From contig MVZQ01000003.1 of assembly GCA_002068435.1 (NCBI GenBank), positions 1 to 41,290 of the forward strand: DNA of 41,290 nucleotides. The letters run 5' to 3'. Source of the DNA: Euryarchaeota archaeon ADurb.BinA087 (GTDB taxonomy: Archaea; Halobacteriota; Methanomicrobia; Methanomicrobiales; Methanospirillaceae). The number at the start of each line of letters is the position of its first letter. Position 1 is the stretch's first letter. The translations under genes were made by a program, and so were the position numbers. The notes below the pieces were generated by a model. It worked only from the letters and a program-made list of their open reading frames with translations, made no database searches and was not told where the DNA came from. Shown piece after piece: positions 32,846 to 41,290 of the stretch.

Positions 32846-33453
32846 AGGGCTATCTCCTCAAAGCCCGATTGTTCGATCTTATTTTTAGCAATTTTACTCC
32901 GGCCAACCGCATTGGTCATCTGATCGCCGATGTATATCTTGATGAGGCGTATTGCTTCCTTTGCCTCGGGTATCTTTACCTTCTCGAACAGGTTGACACG
33001 TTGGGTTGTGATTCGCAGTTCATGGTTCAGGACAGATATTCCTCGCTTGATTACCTGTATCTCTTCCTGCAGAGAGGTGAGTTCTTTCAGGGCATCCAAT
33101 CCTGCATCCAGCCAGAGAGGCATCAGGAACAAGTCATACTCAGCCGGTTCAAAATAAACATTTTCAAAGATGGGTATATCGACCCCGGCAATATTCCTCT
33201 TGCCAGTGACTATTCTTTCGGGCTTCAACCACATTCTTATTCCAGGGGCCTCATGAAGGAGCGCTGACCATTCCTCTGCCGATCGTATCTTTTCAGACAG
33301 TGTTTTTTCCCTCCCCCGGAGAGTACTCTGCTGTTGAAGAATTTCGAGCTGGATCTGCTGCTTTTTGAGCTGCAGGGTGGGCAGGTACCTCTCATACTGC
33401 CGCAGTGCATCCCTCTGTTTTTTCAGTTCACCCTGGGTAAATTTTATTTTCAT
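32842..33453 (-). CDS. V-type ATPase subunit D (second rotary ATPase)
   Basis: 203-residue central-stalk subunit, mostly two long helices ([30 protein letters not shown] at the start and [33 protein letters not shown] at the end). The start at ATG 33453 ([13 protein letters not shown]) makes an ATGA overlap with the B gene; a TTG 15 bases earlier is less likely. It is only loosely similar to the atpD product in this window, which shows the two clusters are not a recent duplication. Confidence 0.9.
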   Translation of the reverse strand: MKIKFTQGELKKQRDALRQYERYLPTLQLKKQQIQLEILQQQSTLRGREKTLSEKIRSAEEWSALLHEAPGIRMWLKPERIVTGKRNIAGVDIPIFENVYFEPAEYDLFLMPLWLDAGLDALKELTSLQEEIQVIKRGISVLNHELRITTQRVNLFEKVKIPEAKEAIRLIKIYIGDQMTNAVGRSKIAKNKIEQSGFEEIAL

Positions 33454-34748
33454 AGTTTTTTCGGCCAATATTGATCGATTATGGATCTCTTAATCCCTGT
33501 CTCTTCTGGCAAGAAGCAATCATGCAGAATCTCCCAGCCGAGGTCGAGCGCTTTCTCGAGGGGGATATTCACCTTAAGGGACATCATTTTTTCCTCGAAG
33601 AGTTGTCCATATTTGAGAAGCTTCATATCCCAGGCACTCATCTGGAATCCCATTGACTGTTTTTCCTGTGTTTCACGGTAATCGGCAAAGAGTTGGATCA
33701 TGGTATCCATGATCGTCCGGTGGTCATCCCTTGTTTTGGCATTCACGAGCTGCTTCAACCGGCTCAATGATCCGAATGGCTCGATAGCACCATTCTTGAG
33801 ATAAAACTGTCCTTCCGTGATATACCCGGTGTTGTCCGGAATCGGATGGGTAACATCATCTCCCGGCATTGTGGTCACCGCGAGAATCGTGATCGAGCCC
33901 GCGGTCTCGAAATCCACCGCCTTCTCATACCGGGATGCAAGGAGACTGTACAGGTCCCCGGGATATCCGCGGTTTGAAGGAATCTGCTGCATTGTGATGG
34001 CAATCTCCTTTAATGCATCGCAGAAATTGCTCATGTCCGTCAGAAGTACAAGGACCCTTTTTCCTTCAAGAGCAAAATTTTCTGCAACGGCAAGGCTGAT
34101 ATCGGGGACCAGCAGACACTCAACAACGGGATCGGCTGCAGTATGCATAAACACGATTGAATGGGAGAGTGCACCATGCTCTTCAAGAGTGTCACGGAAG
34201 AAGAGATAATCGTCGTATTTCAATCCCATTCCCCCAAGAATAATGATGTCAACCTCCGCCTGGGTCCCGATTCGTGCGAGAAGCTCATTGTAAGGCTCCC
34301 CGGCGATGGAAAATATCGGGAGTTTCTGGGATTCCACGAGTGAATTGAACACATCGATCATGGGTATGCCGGTCCGAATCATCTTGTTTGGAATGATCCG
34401 TTTCACGGGATTGACCGGCGGCCCGCCGATATCGACAAGGTTCTCGGAAAGATCAGGACCATTATCGAGGGGGCGACCGCTTCCGTTAAACACCCGGCCA
34501 AGGAGCAAATCACCGGTAGCAATACGCATCGGATGCCCCAGAAACCTTACCCGGTCTCCTGTTGAAATTCCTCTGCTGCCTGCAAAGACCTGTAAGAATG
34601 CTTTGTTCCCGTCAAGGCGAATAACCTGGGCAAGGGACGTTCCCCGCCGGGTTGTCACCTCGGCAAGCTCCGTATTGCCAACATCTTCTGCATCCACGGC
34701 AATAACATCGCCGACAATCTGGTTTATGCTTGTATAGATCTTATGCAT
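33450..34748 (-). CDS. V-type ATPase subunit B (second rotary ATPase)
   Basis: 432 residues from ATG at 34748 ([18 protein letters not shown]), eight bases inside the end of the A gene and preceded by GGGAGGGGAAGC; the frame to 34817 would overlap A by far more. Non-catalytic head subunit: [18 protein letters not shown] replaces the P-loop, with [25 protein letters not shown] and [16 protein letters not shown] further on. Shorter than the archaeal copy (465) and lacking its C-terminal extension. Confidence 0.92.
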   Translation of the reverse strand: MHKIYTSINQIVGDVIAVDAEDVGNTELAEVTTRRGTSLAQVIRLDGNKAFLQVFAGSRGISTGDRVRFLGHPMRIATGDLLLGRVFNGSGRPLDNGPDLSENLVDIGGPPVNPVKRIIPNKMIRTGIPMIDVFNSLVESQKLPIFSIAGEPYNELLARIGTQAEVDIIILGGMGLKYDDYLFFRDTLEEHGALSHSIVFMHTAADPVVECLLVPDISLAVAENFALEGKRVLVLLTDMSNFCDALKEIAITMQQIPSNRGYPGDLYSLLASRYEKAVDFETAGSITILAVTTMPGDDVTHPIPDNTGYITEGQFYLKNGAIEPFGSLSRLKQLVNAKTRDDHRTIMDTMIQLFADYRETQEKQSMGFQMSAWDMKLLKYGQLFEEKMMSLKVNIPLEKALDLGWEILHDCFLPEETGIKRSIIDQYWPKKL

Positions 34749-36486
34749 GCTTCCCCTCCCTTGTGCGAACGAGGAGAAATGCCCTGATCTCTTGCTCGGT
34801 CTTTTTAAATTCATCACTCTGCCAGGAGATTGAGTTCCATCCCCGGAAGAGCTGTCTCAACTGCTGGAAAAAATGGAGTGCTTCATCTTTACGTTCAAAA
34901 ACAAATTCTGATTCAATAATGCGGTGAATAAAGTCAAATATATAGATCTGCCGTTCTTTCACGGTGGCTTCATCAACCGGATCAAAGGCATTCTGCTGGA
35001 GATAGACAAAATCGAAGAATTCGGCTTTGAGAAAATCCATGTAATCCTGGAGTGATGTTCCTTCTTCACCGACAACTTTCATCATCTGGGCGATATCGTT
35101 GCCTTTGAGCAGGATCCCCTGCCCCCTCTCTCTCTGTCCCTCTTCGATGATACTTCTGTATTTGCTCCAGCTGATGAGTGGATCTATGGCCGGATACCGT
35201 CTGGCATCGGAACGACTGCGGGAGAGGCCAAGGAAAGCACCAACTACTTTTAATGTTGCCTGGGTCACCGGTTCTTCGAAGTTACCCCCCGCAGGGCTGA
35301 CAGCCCCCCCAATTGTCACCGAGCCTAAAGAGCCGTCGTGTAAACGAACCAGTCCTGCCCTCTCATAGAACGAGGCGATTCGCGACTCCAGATATGCAGG
35401 GAACGCCTCCTCTCCAGGGATCTCTTCCAGTCTCCCTGACATCTCACGCATGGCCTGGGCCCATCGGGAAGTTGAATCTGCAAGCAGAAGCACGTGGAGT
35501 CCCATCTGGCGATAGTATTCAGCGATGGTGACCGCCGTATAAACGCTCGATTCCCTCGCTGCAACCGGCATTGAGCTCGTATTACAGATAATGACCGTGC
35601 GATCGCTCAAAGGACGGCTGGTCCTTGGATCGATAATAGAAGGAAACGTCCGTAATGTCTCAACAATCTCACCCGCCCGTTCACCGCAGGCGGCGATAAT
35701 CACGATATCTACCTCGGCGTGACGGCTGATCAACTGCTGTAAGACAGTTTTTCCGGCGCCGAAAGGACCCGGGATACAGTACGTCCCTCCCCTGGAAACC
35801 GGGAAGAGGGAATCAATCAGGCGCATCTTGGTAACCAGGGGTTCCTCAGGCTTCAGTCGCTCAGTGTAAGCTTGGATCGGGATCTTCACAGGCCATGTCT
35901 GGCTCAAAAACACAGGGTATATTTTTCCGTTCTGGTCCATTATCTGGGCGACCGCCTGGCGTATCGTGAACCTGCCGGCATTCTCAATCGATATAATCTC
36001 ATAGTTTCCCGTCAATGTGAAAGGGACCATGCAGAAGTGGCGGAAAATTTTCTCCTCAACATATCCAATTTTATCTCCCGCTCTTACGCTGTCACCGGGT
36101 TTTTTTTCAGGAGTAAAATCCCAGGTCTTCGATTCGGAAAGTGCCTTTATATAAACCCCTCTCTGAAGAAAAAAACCGCATTGCTCCGCAATCTCCGGTA
36201 GAGGATTCTGGAGGCCATCGTAGATTTGGCCAAGCATTCCCGGGCCGAGCTCGATCGACAGGAGTTCCCCGGTAAACTCAACCTCCTCCCCGATCTTTAA
36301 ACCTGTGGTCGCCTCATAGACCTGCATCTCAGCCAGATTACCACGTATGCGGATCACTTCAGATTTGAGACGCTCCTGTCCGTGCCGGATATAGGCTACC
36401 TCGTTTTGCATGACGGGAGTATCAAACGTGACGGTAACCATGTTACCATTTATTCGCACGATTCGACCCGATGACAACGCTGTCAT
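34741..36486 (-). CDS. V-type ATPase subunit A, catalytic (second rotary ATPase)
   Basis: 581-residue catalytic subunit. The P-loop is canonical apart from A at 244 ([14 protein letters not shown], 238-251), in contrast to the altered loop in the other A subunit. Other motifs: [13 protein letters not shown] (catalytic Glu), [41 protein letters not shown]. The non-homologous insert (about 115-200) is present. GGAGGCGGTGTGA precedes the ATG. Confidence 0.94.
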   Translation of the reverse strand: MTALSSGRIVRINGNMVTVTFDTPVMQNEVAYIRHGQERLKSEVIRIRGNLAEMQVYEATTGLKIGEEVEFTGELLSIELGPGMLGQIYDGLQNPLPEIAEQCGFFLQRGVYIKALSESKTWDFTPEKKPGDSVRAGDKIGYVEEKIFRHFCMVPFTLTGNYEIISIENAGRFTIRQAVAQIMDQNGKIYPVFLSQTWPVKIPIQAYTERLKPEEPLVTKMRLIDSLFPVSRGGTYCIPGPFGAGKTVLQQLISRHAEVDIVIIAACGERAGEIVETLRTFPSIIDPRTSRPLSDRTVIICNTSSMPVAARESSVYTAVTIAEYYRQMGLHVLLLADSTSRWAQAMREMSGRLEEIPGEEAFPAYLESRIASFYERAGLVRLHDGSLGSVTIGGAVSPAGGNFEEPVTQATLKVVGAFLGLSRSRSDARRYPAIDPLISWSKYRSIIEEGQRERGQGILLKGNDIAQMMKVVGEEGTSLQDYMDFLKAEFFDFVYLQQNAFDPVDEATVKERQIYIFDFIHRIIESEFVFERKDEALHFFQQLRQLFRGWNSISWQSDEFKKTEQEIRAFLLVRTREGKHA

Positions 36487-37026
36487 TCACACCGCCTCCT
36501 GCTCCAGTGCTTCGCGTAACAGAAGGGATGCATCGGCACTTCGTATCCTCTCCCAACGATGGAGAATCAACAGTTTATAGGCATAGGTTATCAGAGCGTC
36601 CAGATCAAAATAGTGGGCAATTGCGAGTTCATCCAGCATTTTCCAGCGTGTCTCGTCCAATACCTTTTCACCATCAAGCAATGAAGGGCTCATGGTGGCT
36701 GCTGAGACGACTGGCGCGAGAGACGGTCCAGTATAGGTATCAGGACGGAGATAGGGTGCAGCCTCGATATGGCGCCTGCCCGCCCGCATCCTGGCCGTCT
36801 CGTTCCGGAGGGTAGTATCGAACTTGATCCATCGTTCAACGAACCTATGCTTCCTGCCTTCTTCTGAGTAATTTTCAGGCCGTGGCAGGTTACGTAAGAT
36901 CTGAAAGTCTTTTTCCGGGATGAGCCGGTGGCATGTTTCAAGGAACTGTTCAAATGAAAATGGTGGTTTCATTCCAAAATGCAGCGTTGGCAGGCTTGCG
37001 ATAAGGTACGGGTAAAACTCTCCCAT
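36487..37026 (-). CDS. DUF2764 protein of bacterial-type V-ATPase clusters
   Basis: 179 residues beginning MGEFYPYLIASLPTLHFGMKP, the signature start of DUF2764 (YYyLvaSLP.l.fg.kPp). No membrane helix, no catalytic motif; rich in aromatic and basic residues and predicted mostly helical. From memory, spirochaete and chlamydial V-ATPase operons carry such a gene in the same place, between E and A. Because those operons and this one lack a C-subunit gene, the protein is a candidate replacement for it. The gene is six bases after E and adjoins A directly. Confidence 0.75.
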   Translation of the reverse strand: MGEFYPYLIASLPTLHFGMKPPFSFEQFLETCHRLIPEKDFQILRNLPRPENYSEEGRKHRFVERWIKFDTTLRNETARMRAGRRHIEAAPYLRPDTYTGPSLAPVVSAATMSPSLLDGEKVLDETRWKMLDELAIAHYFDLDALITYAYKLLILHRWERIRSADASLLLREALEQEAV

Positions 37027-37032
37027 CTTATG

Positions 37033-37644
37033 TCATTCCTCTATTGATCCCTCGAGAATCCTTTTTAATTTGGGTTTGAGGTAGGATATGATGTATCCCG
37101 CGAGTGCTTTATCGGTGAAATCATAGCAGGATTTTCCACTGTCGAAGCTGATAGTAAACCCGCCCTGGATCTCTTCACCGGGCTGCAAGGTTATTCCCCT
37201 TGCTGCCTCAAGCTGTAGTTTCTGGAGATACTGTTGTTCCAGGAGATCCAAATCGTTCTTTTTGAGTGAAATGATAATGTTGCCTCGCTCCATTTTGGGA
37301 TAATTCCTGATTATCTCGGATAAAAGCCGGGAGAGTAACTCCGGAGTGAGAGCCTCGCGGATGTCAGAGACCACAATCCGCCCGAGCATGGCATTTATCT
37401 CCTGCCGGAGCGAGAGAAGAAGATCCCTCCCAGCCTGGGCAAGGAGGGCCCTCTCCCTCTTCTCTTCTAGCCTGATTCTTTGATCTGCTGCAGCGATTAT
37501 CCTGTCAGCTTCAGCCTGTGCCTGGGAGAGAATGGCATCTGCTCTCTGCCTTGCCTCAAACTCAATAATGTTAGCCTTCTCTTCGGCAGCCTTTATCCCC
37601 TCCTGATTAATCTTCTCGATCAGGTCCCTAATCTCTTCCGGCAT
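37033..37644 (-). CDS. V-type ATPase subunit E (second rotary ATPase)
   Basis: 203-residue peripheral-stalk subunit: N-terminal Glu/Ala/Arg coiled-coil (residues 5-90), C-terminal globular domain ending TDKALAGYIISYLKPKLKRILEG. No separate H or G partner gene is present in this cluster. First gene of the cluster. The ATG lacks a close ribosome site; a strong GGAGGT lies upstream at a 22-codon frame that overlaps the start. Confidence 0.88.
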   Translation of the reverse strand: MPEEIRDLIEKINQEGIKAAEEKANIIEFEARQRADAILSQAQAEADRIIAAADQRIRLEEKRERALLAQAGRDLLLSLRQEINAMLGRIVVSDIREALTPELLSRLLSEIIRNYPKMERGNIIISLKKNDLDLLEQQYLQKLQLEAARGITLQPGEEIQGGFTISFDSGKSCYDFTDKALAGYIISYLKPKLKRILEGSIEE

Positions 37645-37686
37645 GGAAACAGATCATTCTCCCTCAGGGTACTGGTGAATTCTCTC
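37618..37686 (-). CDS. Possible 22-residue leader peptide overlapping the V-type E gene
   Basis: ATG at 37686 follows GGAGGT with nine bases spacing. The frame reads MREFTSTLRENDLFPCRKRL then GT and stops inside the start of the E gene. Its Shine-Dalgarno sequence is far better than that of the E gene itself (GGGAG, about 14 bases away), so ribosomes may load here and re-start. Not known to be translated. Confidence 0.3.
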
Positions 37687-37870
37687 ATTGTTGATATACC
37701 TCCTTCATTTGAACTACAGATGATGATCCTGTTCATGGAGGCTCGCCGATAGTCCGGAAAAACCATTGATCTCTATCATCACCATCATGACATAACACAT
37801 CATATACATTCCCCTCTGATCCTTTTCAACCGGTCCATAACCCGCTCCTCTCTCCGTTAACGATGGATAC

Positions 37871-37898
37871 TTTTATTATTGTTACTTGCTAACAAGTA
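37871..37898 (+). promoter_or_regulatory. TATA box and adjacent inverted repeat before livG
   Basis: TTTTATTATT (37871-37880) is a TATA-like box 60 bases before the GTG start. Just downstream TACTTG-CTAA-CAAGTA (37883-37898) is a perfect 6-base inverted repeat, placed where a bound repressor would block polymerase. The other part of the 290-base divergent gap (37687-37870) is AT-rich with no recognised element. Confidence 0.4.
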
Positions 37899-37938
37899 GC
37901 ATAGTTTGCAGCTGGAATACCAGAGAGGTGAAATAAAA

Positions 37939-38664
37939 GTGCTCAAGCTGGAGGGGGTAACCAAAAAATTTGGAGGTCTTGTTGCAGTGAACGGCATTGA
38001 TCTCGATATCCATGAGGGCGAGATCCTCGGGCTTGTCGGACCAAACGGTGCGGGGAAAACAACCCTTCTCAATATAATTTCCGGCATATACCGGCCGGAT
38101 AAGGGATCTGTTCAATATCGCGGAGAGGAGATTTCAAGACTCTCAATGGACAAGATCTGCCGCAGGGGGATTGCGAAAACGTTCCAGCATACCCTCTCTT
38201 TTCCCGGTCTCACTGCCAGGGAGAGTGTGATGATCGGATCTCTGTTCGGAAACGGGCACAAGGCCAATATGAGTGGAGCTGCAAAAGAGGCAGAAGAATT
38301 ACTCGGCCGGATTGGTTTTCCCCTAGAAAGGATTGACATGCCCCTCTCAAGCCTGAACGTAATCGAACTTCGGAGAACCCAGCTTGCCCGGGCACTTGCT
38401 TCGCGGCCCAAGTTGATACTTCTTGATGAAATGATGACCGGACTCAATCCAAACGAAAGTACGGAAGCAGTTTCTCTCATAAAATCCATCCGTGACGACG
38501 GGATCACGATCGTAATGATTGAACACGTTATGCGGGTCATCCTGGGAGTTTCAGACAGGATGGTCGTCCTCGACCGGGGAGAGAAAATCGCAGAGGGGAG
38601 CCCGGATGAAGTGGTGAGGAACCAGCGAGTTATCGACTCGTATCTTGGCGAACGATATATATGA
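37939..38664 (+). CDS. livG: Branched-chain amino-acid ABC transporter ATPase (LivG type)
   Basis: 241 residues from GTG at 37939, preceded by GAGGTGA at seven bases; a TTG at 37906 gives eleven extra residues and is less likely. Walker A is GPNGAGKTT, Q-loop AKTFQH, signature reduced to LSSLNVIELRRTQLARALA, Walker B LILLDEMMTGLN, H-loop IEHVM. The Arg/Leu-rich signature and the ADRMVVLDRGEKIAEG-type end are LivG features. The real substrate may be amino acids, urea or amides. The stop overlaps livF (ATGA). Confidence 0.85.
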   Translation: MLKLEGVTKKFGGLVAVNGIDLDIHEGEILGLVGPNGAGKTTLLNIISGIYRPDKGSVQYRGEEISRLSMDKICRRGIAKTFQHTLSFPGLTARESVMIGSLFGNGHKANMSGAAKEAEELLGRIGFPLERIDMPLSSLNVIELRRTQLARALASRPKLILLDEMMTGLNPNESTEAVSLIKSIRDDGITIVMIEHVMRVILGVSDRMVVLDRGEKIAEGSPDEVVRNQRVIDSYLGERYI

Positions 38665-39377
38665 GCAGGGCAGAAACCCCGCTGCTCGAGATCAGGCAGC
38701 TCTCGGTCTTTTACTCTGGTCTTCAGGTATTGTGGGATGTCTCTCTTTTTATAAATCAGGGGGAGATAGTGACGCTCCTCGGAGCCAACGGTGCAGGGAA
38801 AACTACCCTGGTCCAGAGTGTCTTTGGATTGATAAAGGATCGGAAAGGGCAGATTTTTTTTGAGGGCACCGACATTACCGGACTTCCTGCATTTGAGATG
38901 GTAAAACGTGGGCTTGCTCTGGTACCTGAAAAACGTGAACTCTTCCCAAAGATGACTGTGGAAGAGAATCTCGAGCTTGGGGGATTTTCGAAGAGAGAGG
39001 GGATCGTCGCTCCGGAAGAAATTTTTAAGTTCTTTCCCATTCTCAACGAACGAAAGAAACAGCTGGCAGGAACCCTTTCAGGGGGTGAACAGCAGATGCT
39101 GGCAATTGCCCGCGCCCTTATTCCCAAACCGTCCATGCTTGTGCTTGACGAACCGTCTCTCGGCCTTTCTCCCCTTATTGTATCTTCGGTGCTCGATGCA
39201 ATCAAGAAGCTGAACCAGGAAGGTCTGTCTATTCTGCTTGTTGAGCAGAATGTTCAGCATGCGCTGGAAATGTCCCATCGTGGATATATTCTTGAGACAG
39301 GGAGAATTGTGAAGGAGGGGTCATCCTCTGACCTTCTGCACGATGACCAGGTTCAGGCAGCATACCTCGGAACTTAG
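38661..39377 (+). CDS. livF: Branched-chain amino-acid ABC transporter ATPase (LivF type)
   Basis: 238 residues. Walker A GANGAGKTT, LALVPEKRELFPKMTVEENL (typical LivF segment), signature LSGGEQQMLAIARAL, Walker B LVLDEPSLGLSP, H-loop LVEQNV. Complete. It pairs with LivG to power LivH/LivM; these permease genes are on the opposite strand 170 bases away. The 39378-39547 gap has no gene; it holds GGTTTTAAAAAAGAG, a weak bidirectional terminator candidate. Confidence 0.87.
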   Translation: MSRAETPLLEIRQLSVFYSGLQVLWDVSLFINQGEIVTLLGANGAGKTTLVQSVFGLIKDRKGQIFFEGTDITGLPAFEMVKRGLALVPEKRELFPKMTVEENLELGGFSKREGIVAPEEIFKFFPILNERKKQLAGTLSGGEQQMLAIARALIPKPSMLVLDEPSLGLSPLIVSSVLDAIKKLNQEGLSILLVEQNVQHALEMSHRGYILETGRIVKEGSSSDLLHDDQVQAAYLGT

Positions 39378-39547
39378 CAGGAGATGTCCCCTCTATCCAC
39401 TCCGCCCACTTTTGCCGAATTGATAGAAAAACGATCATATCCTCATCACATCGTCCTGTTTAACTGCACACGATGAGCCGGGATCAAAAATAAACGGAAG
39501 ACTTCCTTCCTGTGGCTCTTGTTGGTTTTAAAAAAGAGTAATTAAGA

Positions 39548-40540
39548 TTATTGGGCTTTTTTTTGCCTTTTTTCAAGGTATCCTTTGATCTTATCAGGCA
39601 GTGAGATGAGCCCTTTCGGCAGGAAAATGATGATCAGGACCAGAAGAAGCCCGATGATCACAAACCGAAGGTAGGTGAGCCCAAATGACTGGAGACCGTC
39701 CCAGATGATGGTGATAAATATGGTTCCGATAATAGGGCCGGCAAGGGTCCCCAGCCCGCCGGAAATCGAGTAGATGATCGGCCAGAATGAGATATCCACG
39801 CCAAAAATTTCCGGAGTGATATATCCCAGGTTATGGATCTCAAGTGCTCCGGCCACCCCCGAAAAGTATGCACTTACCAGAAAGGCAAATAAACGGTACT
39901 TGACCGGATCGATCCCGGCAGCCCGGGCTTCTATCTCGTTTTCCCTTATTGCGGCAAACGCAAGACCTATCTTTGACTTCAGAATGAAATAGAAGAGCAG
40001 GATAACAAAGACCGCGATAAGGACGATGGAGTAGTATTCGATAAGCTGATAATTGGGAATGCTCGATGGGACAAGTCTTGGGGCAGCAATTCCATCCCAG
40101 CCTCCACTGATTTCGGCGAATTGACTTACCATCAGGGTCTGGATAATAATAGCAAATCCAAACGTCACCATGGCGAGGAACCACTCTTTTAATCTAACAC
40201 AGATAATCCCGATGAAGAGTCCGACCAGCGCTGCCATGCCTCCTCCAATAAAAATAGTGATGAAGGGGGAGAGTCCGCTGGCAGTTGCCACTATCGCAGA
40301 GGCATACCCGCCAAGCCCGAAGAAGGCAGCATGACCAAGAGATCCCTGCCCGGTATAGGTGAGAAAATTCCAGGAAGATGCATAGATGATGAAGATGACC
40401 ATCAGGATGAGAACCGTAAGGAGATAGAGGTTCATTCCGAAAATGAGCGGCAGGGTGAATGCAAGTATCAGGAGCAGGATGACCCCGATCAGCCTTGCCT
40501 TCTTCGACCCGATGCCAAGGGTCTTGTTCATGTCGATCAT
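39548..40540 (-). CDS. livM: Branched-chain amino-acid ABC transporter permease (LivM type)
   Basis: 330 residues from ATG at 40540 (MIDMNKTLGIGSKKARLIGV), which overlaps the livH stop as ATGA; a frame to 40621 would add 27 residues lying within livH. About ten membrane helices. LivM marks: YTGQGSLGHAAFFGLGGYASA and the cytoplasmic coupling loop AIRENEIEARAAGIDPVKYRLFAFLVSA. The C-terminus is basic (KGYLEKRQKKAQ). Confidence 0.88.
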   Translation of the reverse strand: MIDMNKTLGIGSKKARLIGVILLLILAFTLPLIFGMNLYLLTVLILMVIFIIYASSWNFLTYTGQGSLGHAAFFGLGGYASAIVATASGLSPFITIFIGGGMAALVGLFIGIICVRLKEWFLAMVTFGFAIIIQTLMVSQFAEISGGWDGIAAPRLVPSSIPNYQLIEYYSIVLIAVFVILLFYFILKSKIGLAFAAIRENEIEARAAGIDPVKYRLFAFLVSAYFSGVAGALEIHNLGYITPEIFGVDISFWPIIYSISGGLGTLAGPIIGTIFITIIWDGLQSFGLTYLRFVIIGLLLVLIIIFLPKGLISLPDKIKGYLEKRQKKAQ

Positions 40541-41290
40541 TCTGCCGACTCCCCGAATATTCCGGTAGGCCTCACGATGAGAACAAGGATCAGAATTATG
40601 AATGAGATGGCATCTTTCCATGCTCCCCCAAGGGTAAGAATTGCGAAGTTTTCTGCGATCCCATAGATAAGGCCGCCAATGATGGCACCCGGGATACTTC
40701 CAAGACCGCCAATGATCACAATAGCGAACGCTTTGACTGCCGGGATAGATCCCATATACGGGTTGAAGACCTGGCCGCTCACCACCCAGAGGGTTCCTGC
40801 GGCGCCGGCAAGGCCGGCACCGATCCCAAAGGCGAGCATATCCATCCTCTCGACATTGATCCCCATCAGCATTGCACCCTTCCTGTTCTGGCTCGTAGCC
40901 CTCATCGCCTTCCCCAACCGGGTCCTTTGCATAAAGAGGAAGAGGACAATCAGGATTGATATGGTGGTGATCACAATGATGAGGTAATCGAGGGGCAGAT
41001 TCACCCCGAACATCCTCAGAGTTATGTGTTCAAAGGGGCTGTGGATGGTCCGCCATTCATCGGACCATATCATCGCCGCAGCATTCTGGATGATGTAAAT
41101 AAGACCAATTGAGATAAAGATCTCGTTCAGTTTTCCTGTACCGAGAATAGGGCGGAAACACGTGCGTTCGATGATGACTCCGATAAGGATCAGGATGGGG
41201 AGGGAGGCTGCAAGTAGCACGTAGGGGTTGAATCCGGAGACGGCATAAAAGGTAAACGTGATATATGCACCAAGCATGAGCAGTTCACCA
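40537..41290 (-). CDS. livH: Branched-chain amino-acid ABC transporter permease (LivH type), N-terminus outside window
   Basis: The frame is open to the right edge: before the ATG at 41277 it reads GELL, completing the family motif (HGELLMLGAYI), so that ATG is internal and the true start lies beyond the window. The visible 250 residues contain about seven helices and the coupling loop RTRLGKAMRATSQNRKGAMLMGINVERMDMLAFG. About 40 N-terminal residues are missing. Upstream genes, probably including the substrate-binding protein, are out of view. Confidence 0.88.
   Translation of the reverse strand, partial: GELLMLGAYITFTFYAVSGFNPYVLLAASLPILILIGVIIERTCFRPILGTGKLNEIFISIGLIYIIQNAAAMIWSDEWRTIHSPFEHITLRMFGVNLPLDYLIIVITTISILIVLFLFMQRTRLGKAMRATSQNRKGAMLMGINVERMDMLAFGIGAGLAGAAGTLWVVSGQVFNPYMGSIPAVKAFAIVIIGGLGSIPGAIIGGLIYGIAENFAILTLGGAWKDAISFIILILVLIVRPTGIFGESAE

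Noticed and set aside
34749-34817. Extended N-terminus for the second B subunit
   Set aside because: Would overlap the A gene by 77 bases; the ATG at 34748 has a ribosome site and the family N-terminus.
1-41290. Mobile elements, phage genes, rRNA and tRNA
   Set aside because: No transposase, integrase, terminal repeats or recognisable tRNA/rRNA sequence was seen on either strand.

Overview
The window looks like chromosomal DNA of a hydrogenotrophic methanogen, most likely order Methanomicrobiales (Methanospirillum/Methanoregula/Methanosphaerula type). This is an inference from gene content: a six-subunit Ech-type energy-converting [NiFe] hydrogenase, an archaeal A1Ao ATP synthase operon, a HdrA-like flavoprotein, archaeal-type phosphopantetheine adenylyltransferase, archaeal TATA-box promoters, GGTGA/GGAGG ribosome binding sites and many ATGA-type gene overlaps. 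No rRNA, tRNA, CRISPR or insertion sequence was seen. Both ends cut a gene: a DUF116 protein on the left and a LivH-type permease on the right.

Left third (1-14.2 kb), mixed metabolism and signalling. A minus-strand run encodes a gamma-carbonic-anhydrase-like protein, a minimal HdrA-like flavoprotein, an MtnA-type isomerase and the cut DUF116 protein. It is divergent from coaD. Next come pyrB-pyrI-TPR (pyrI appears to start at CTG inside a CTGA overlap with pyrB), an Rsm22/METTL17-like methyltransferase, and a fused ADP-forming acyl-CoA synthetase. A two-gene signalling unit follows: a winged-helix/FHA protein and a membrane Ser/Thr kinase with an extracytoplasmic Thr/Pro repeat stalk. Endonuclease V closes this part.

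Centre (14.2-29.4 kb), energy conservation. echABCDEF lies on the minus strand. Divergent from it is a small 109-residue protein of unknown function; a paralogue of it and a possible 44-residue gene follow, up to the 3' end of a nine-gene A1Ao ATP synthase operon (atpHIKECFABD). Several start sites here were moved inward on overlap and ribosome-site evidence. A possible 54-residue gene heads the ATP synthase operon.

Right third (29.6-41.3 kb). A tandem universal stress protein separates the archaeal ATP synthase from a second, different rotary ATPase. Its order is E-DUF2764-A-B-D-I-K, the layout of bacterial V-type ATPases (spirochaetes, chlamydiae), with no C, F or H gene. Its proteolipid is a double hairpin carrying most of the known Enterococcus NtpK Na+-ligand residues. 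Finally, a branched-chain amino-acid type ABC transporter is split into two convergent halves, livG-livF and livH-livM.

Working together (inference): Ech couples ferredoxin/H2 chemistry to an ion gradient, the A1Ao enzyme makes ATP from it, and the V-type enzyme may move Na+. Inverted repeats between divergent promoters (19427-19454 and 29516-29537) suggest regulated expression.
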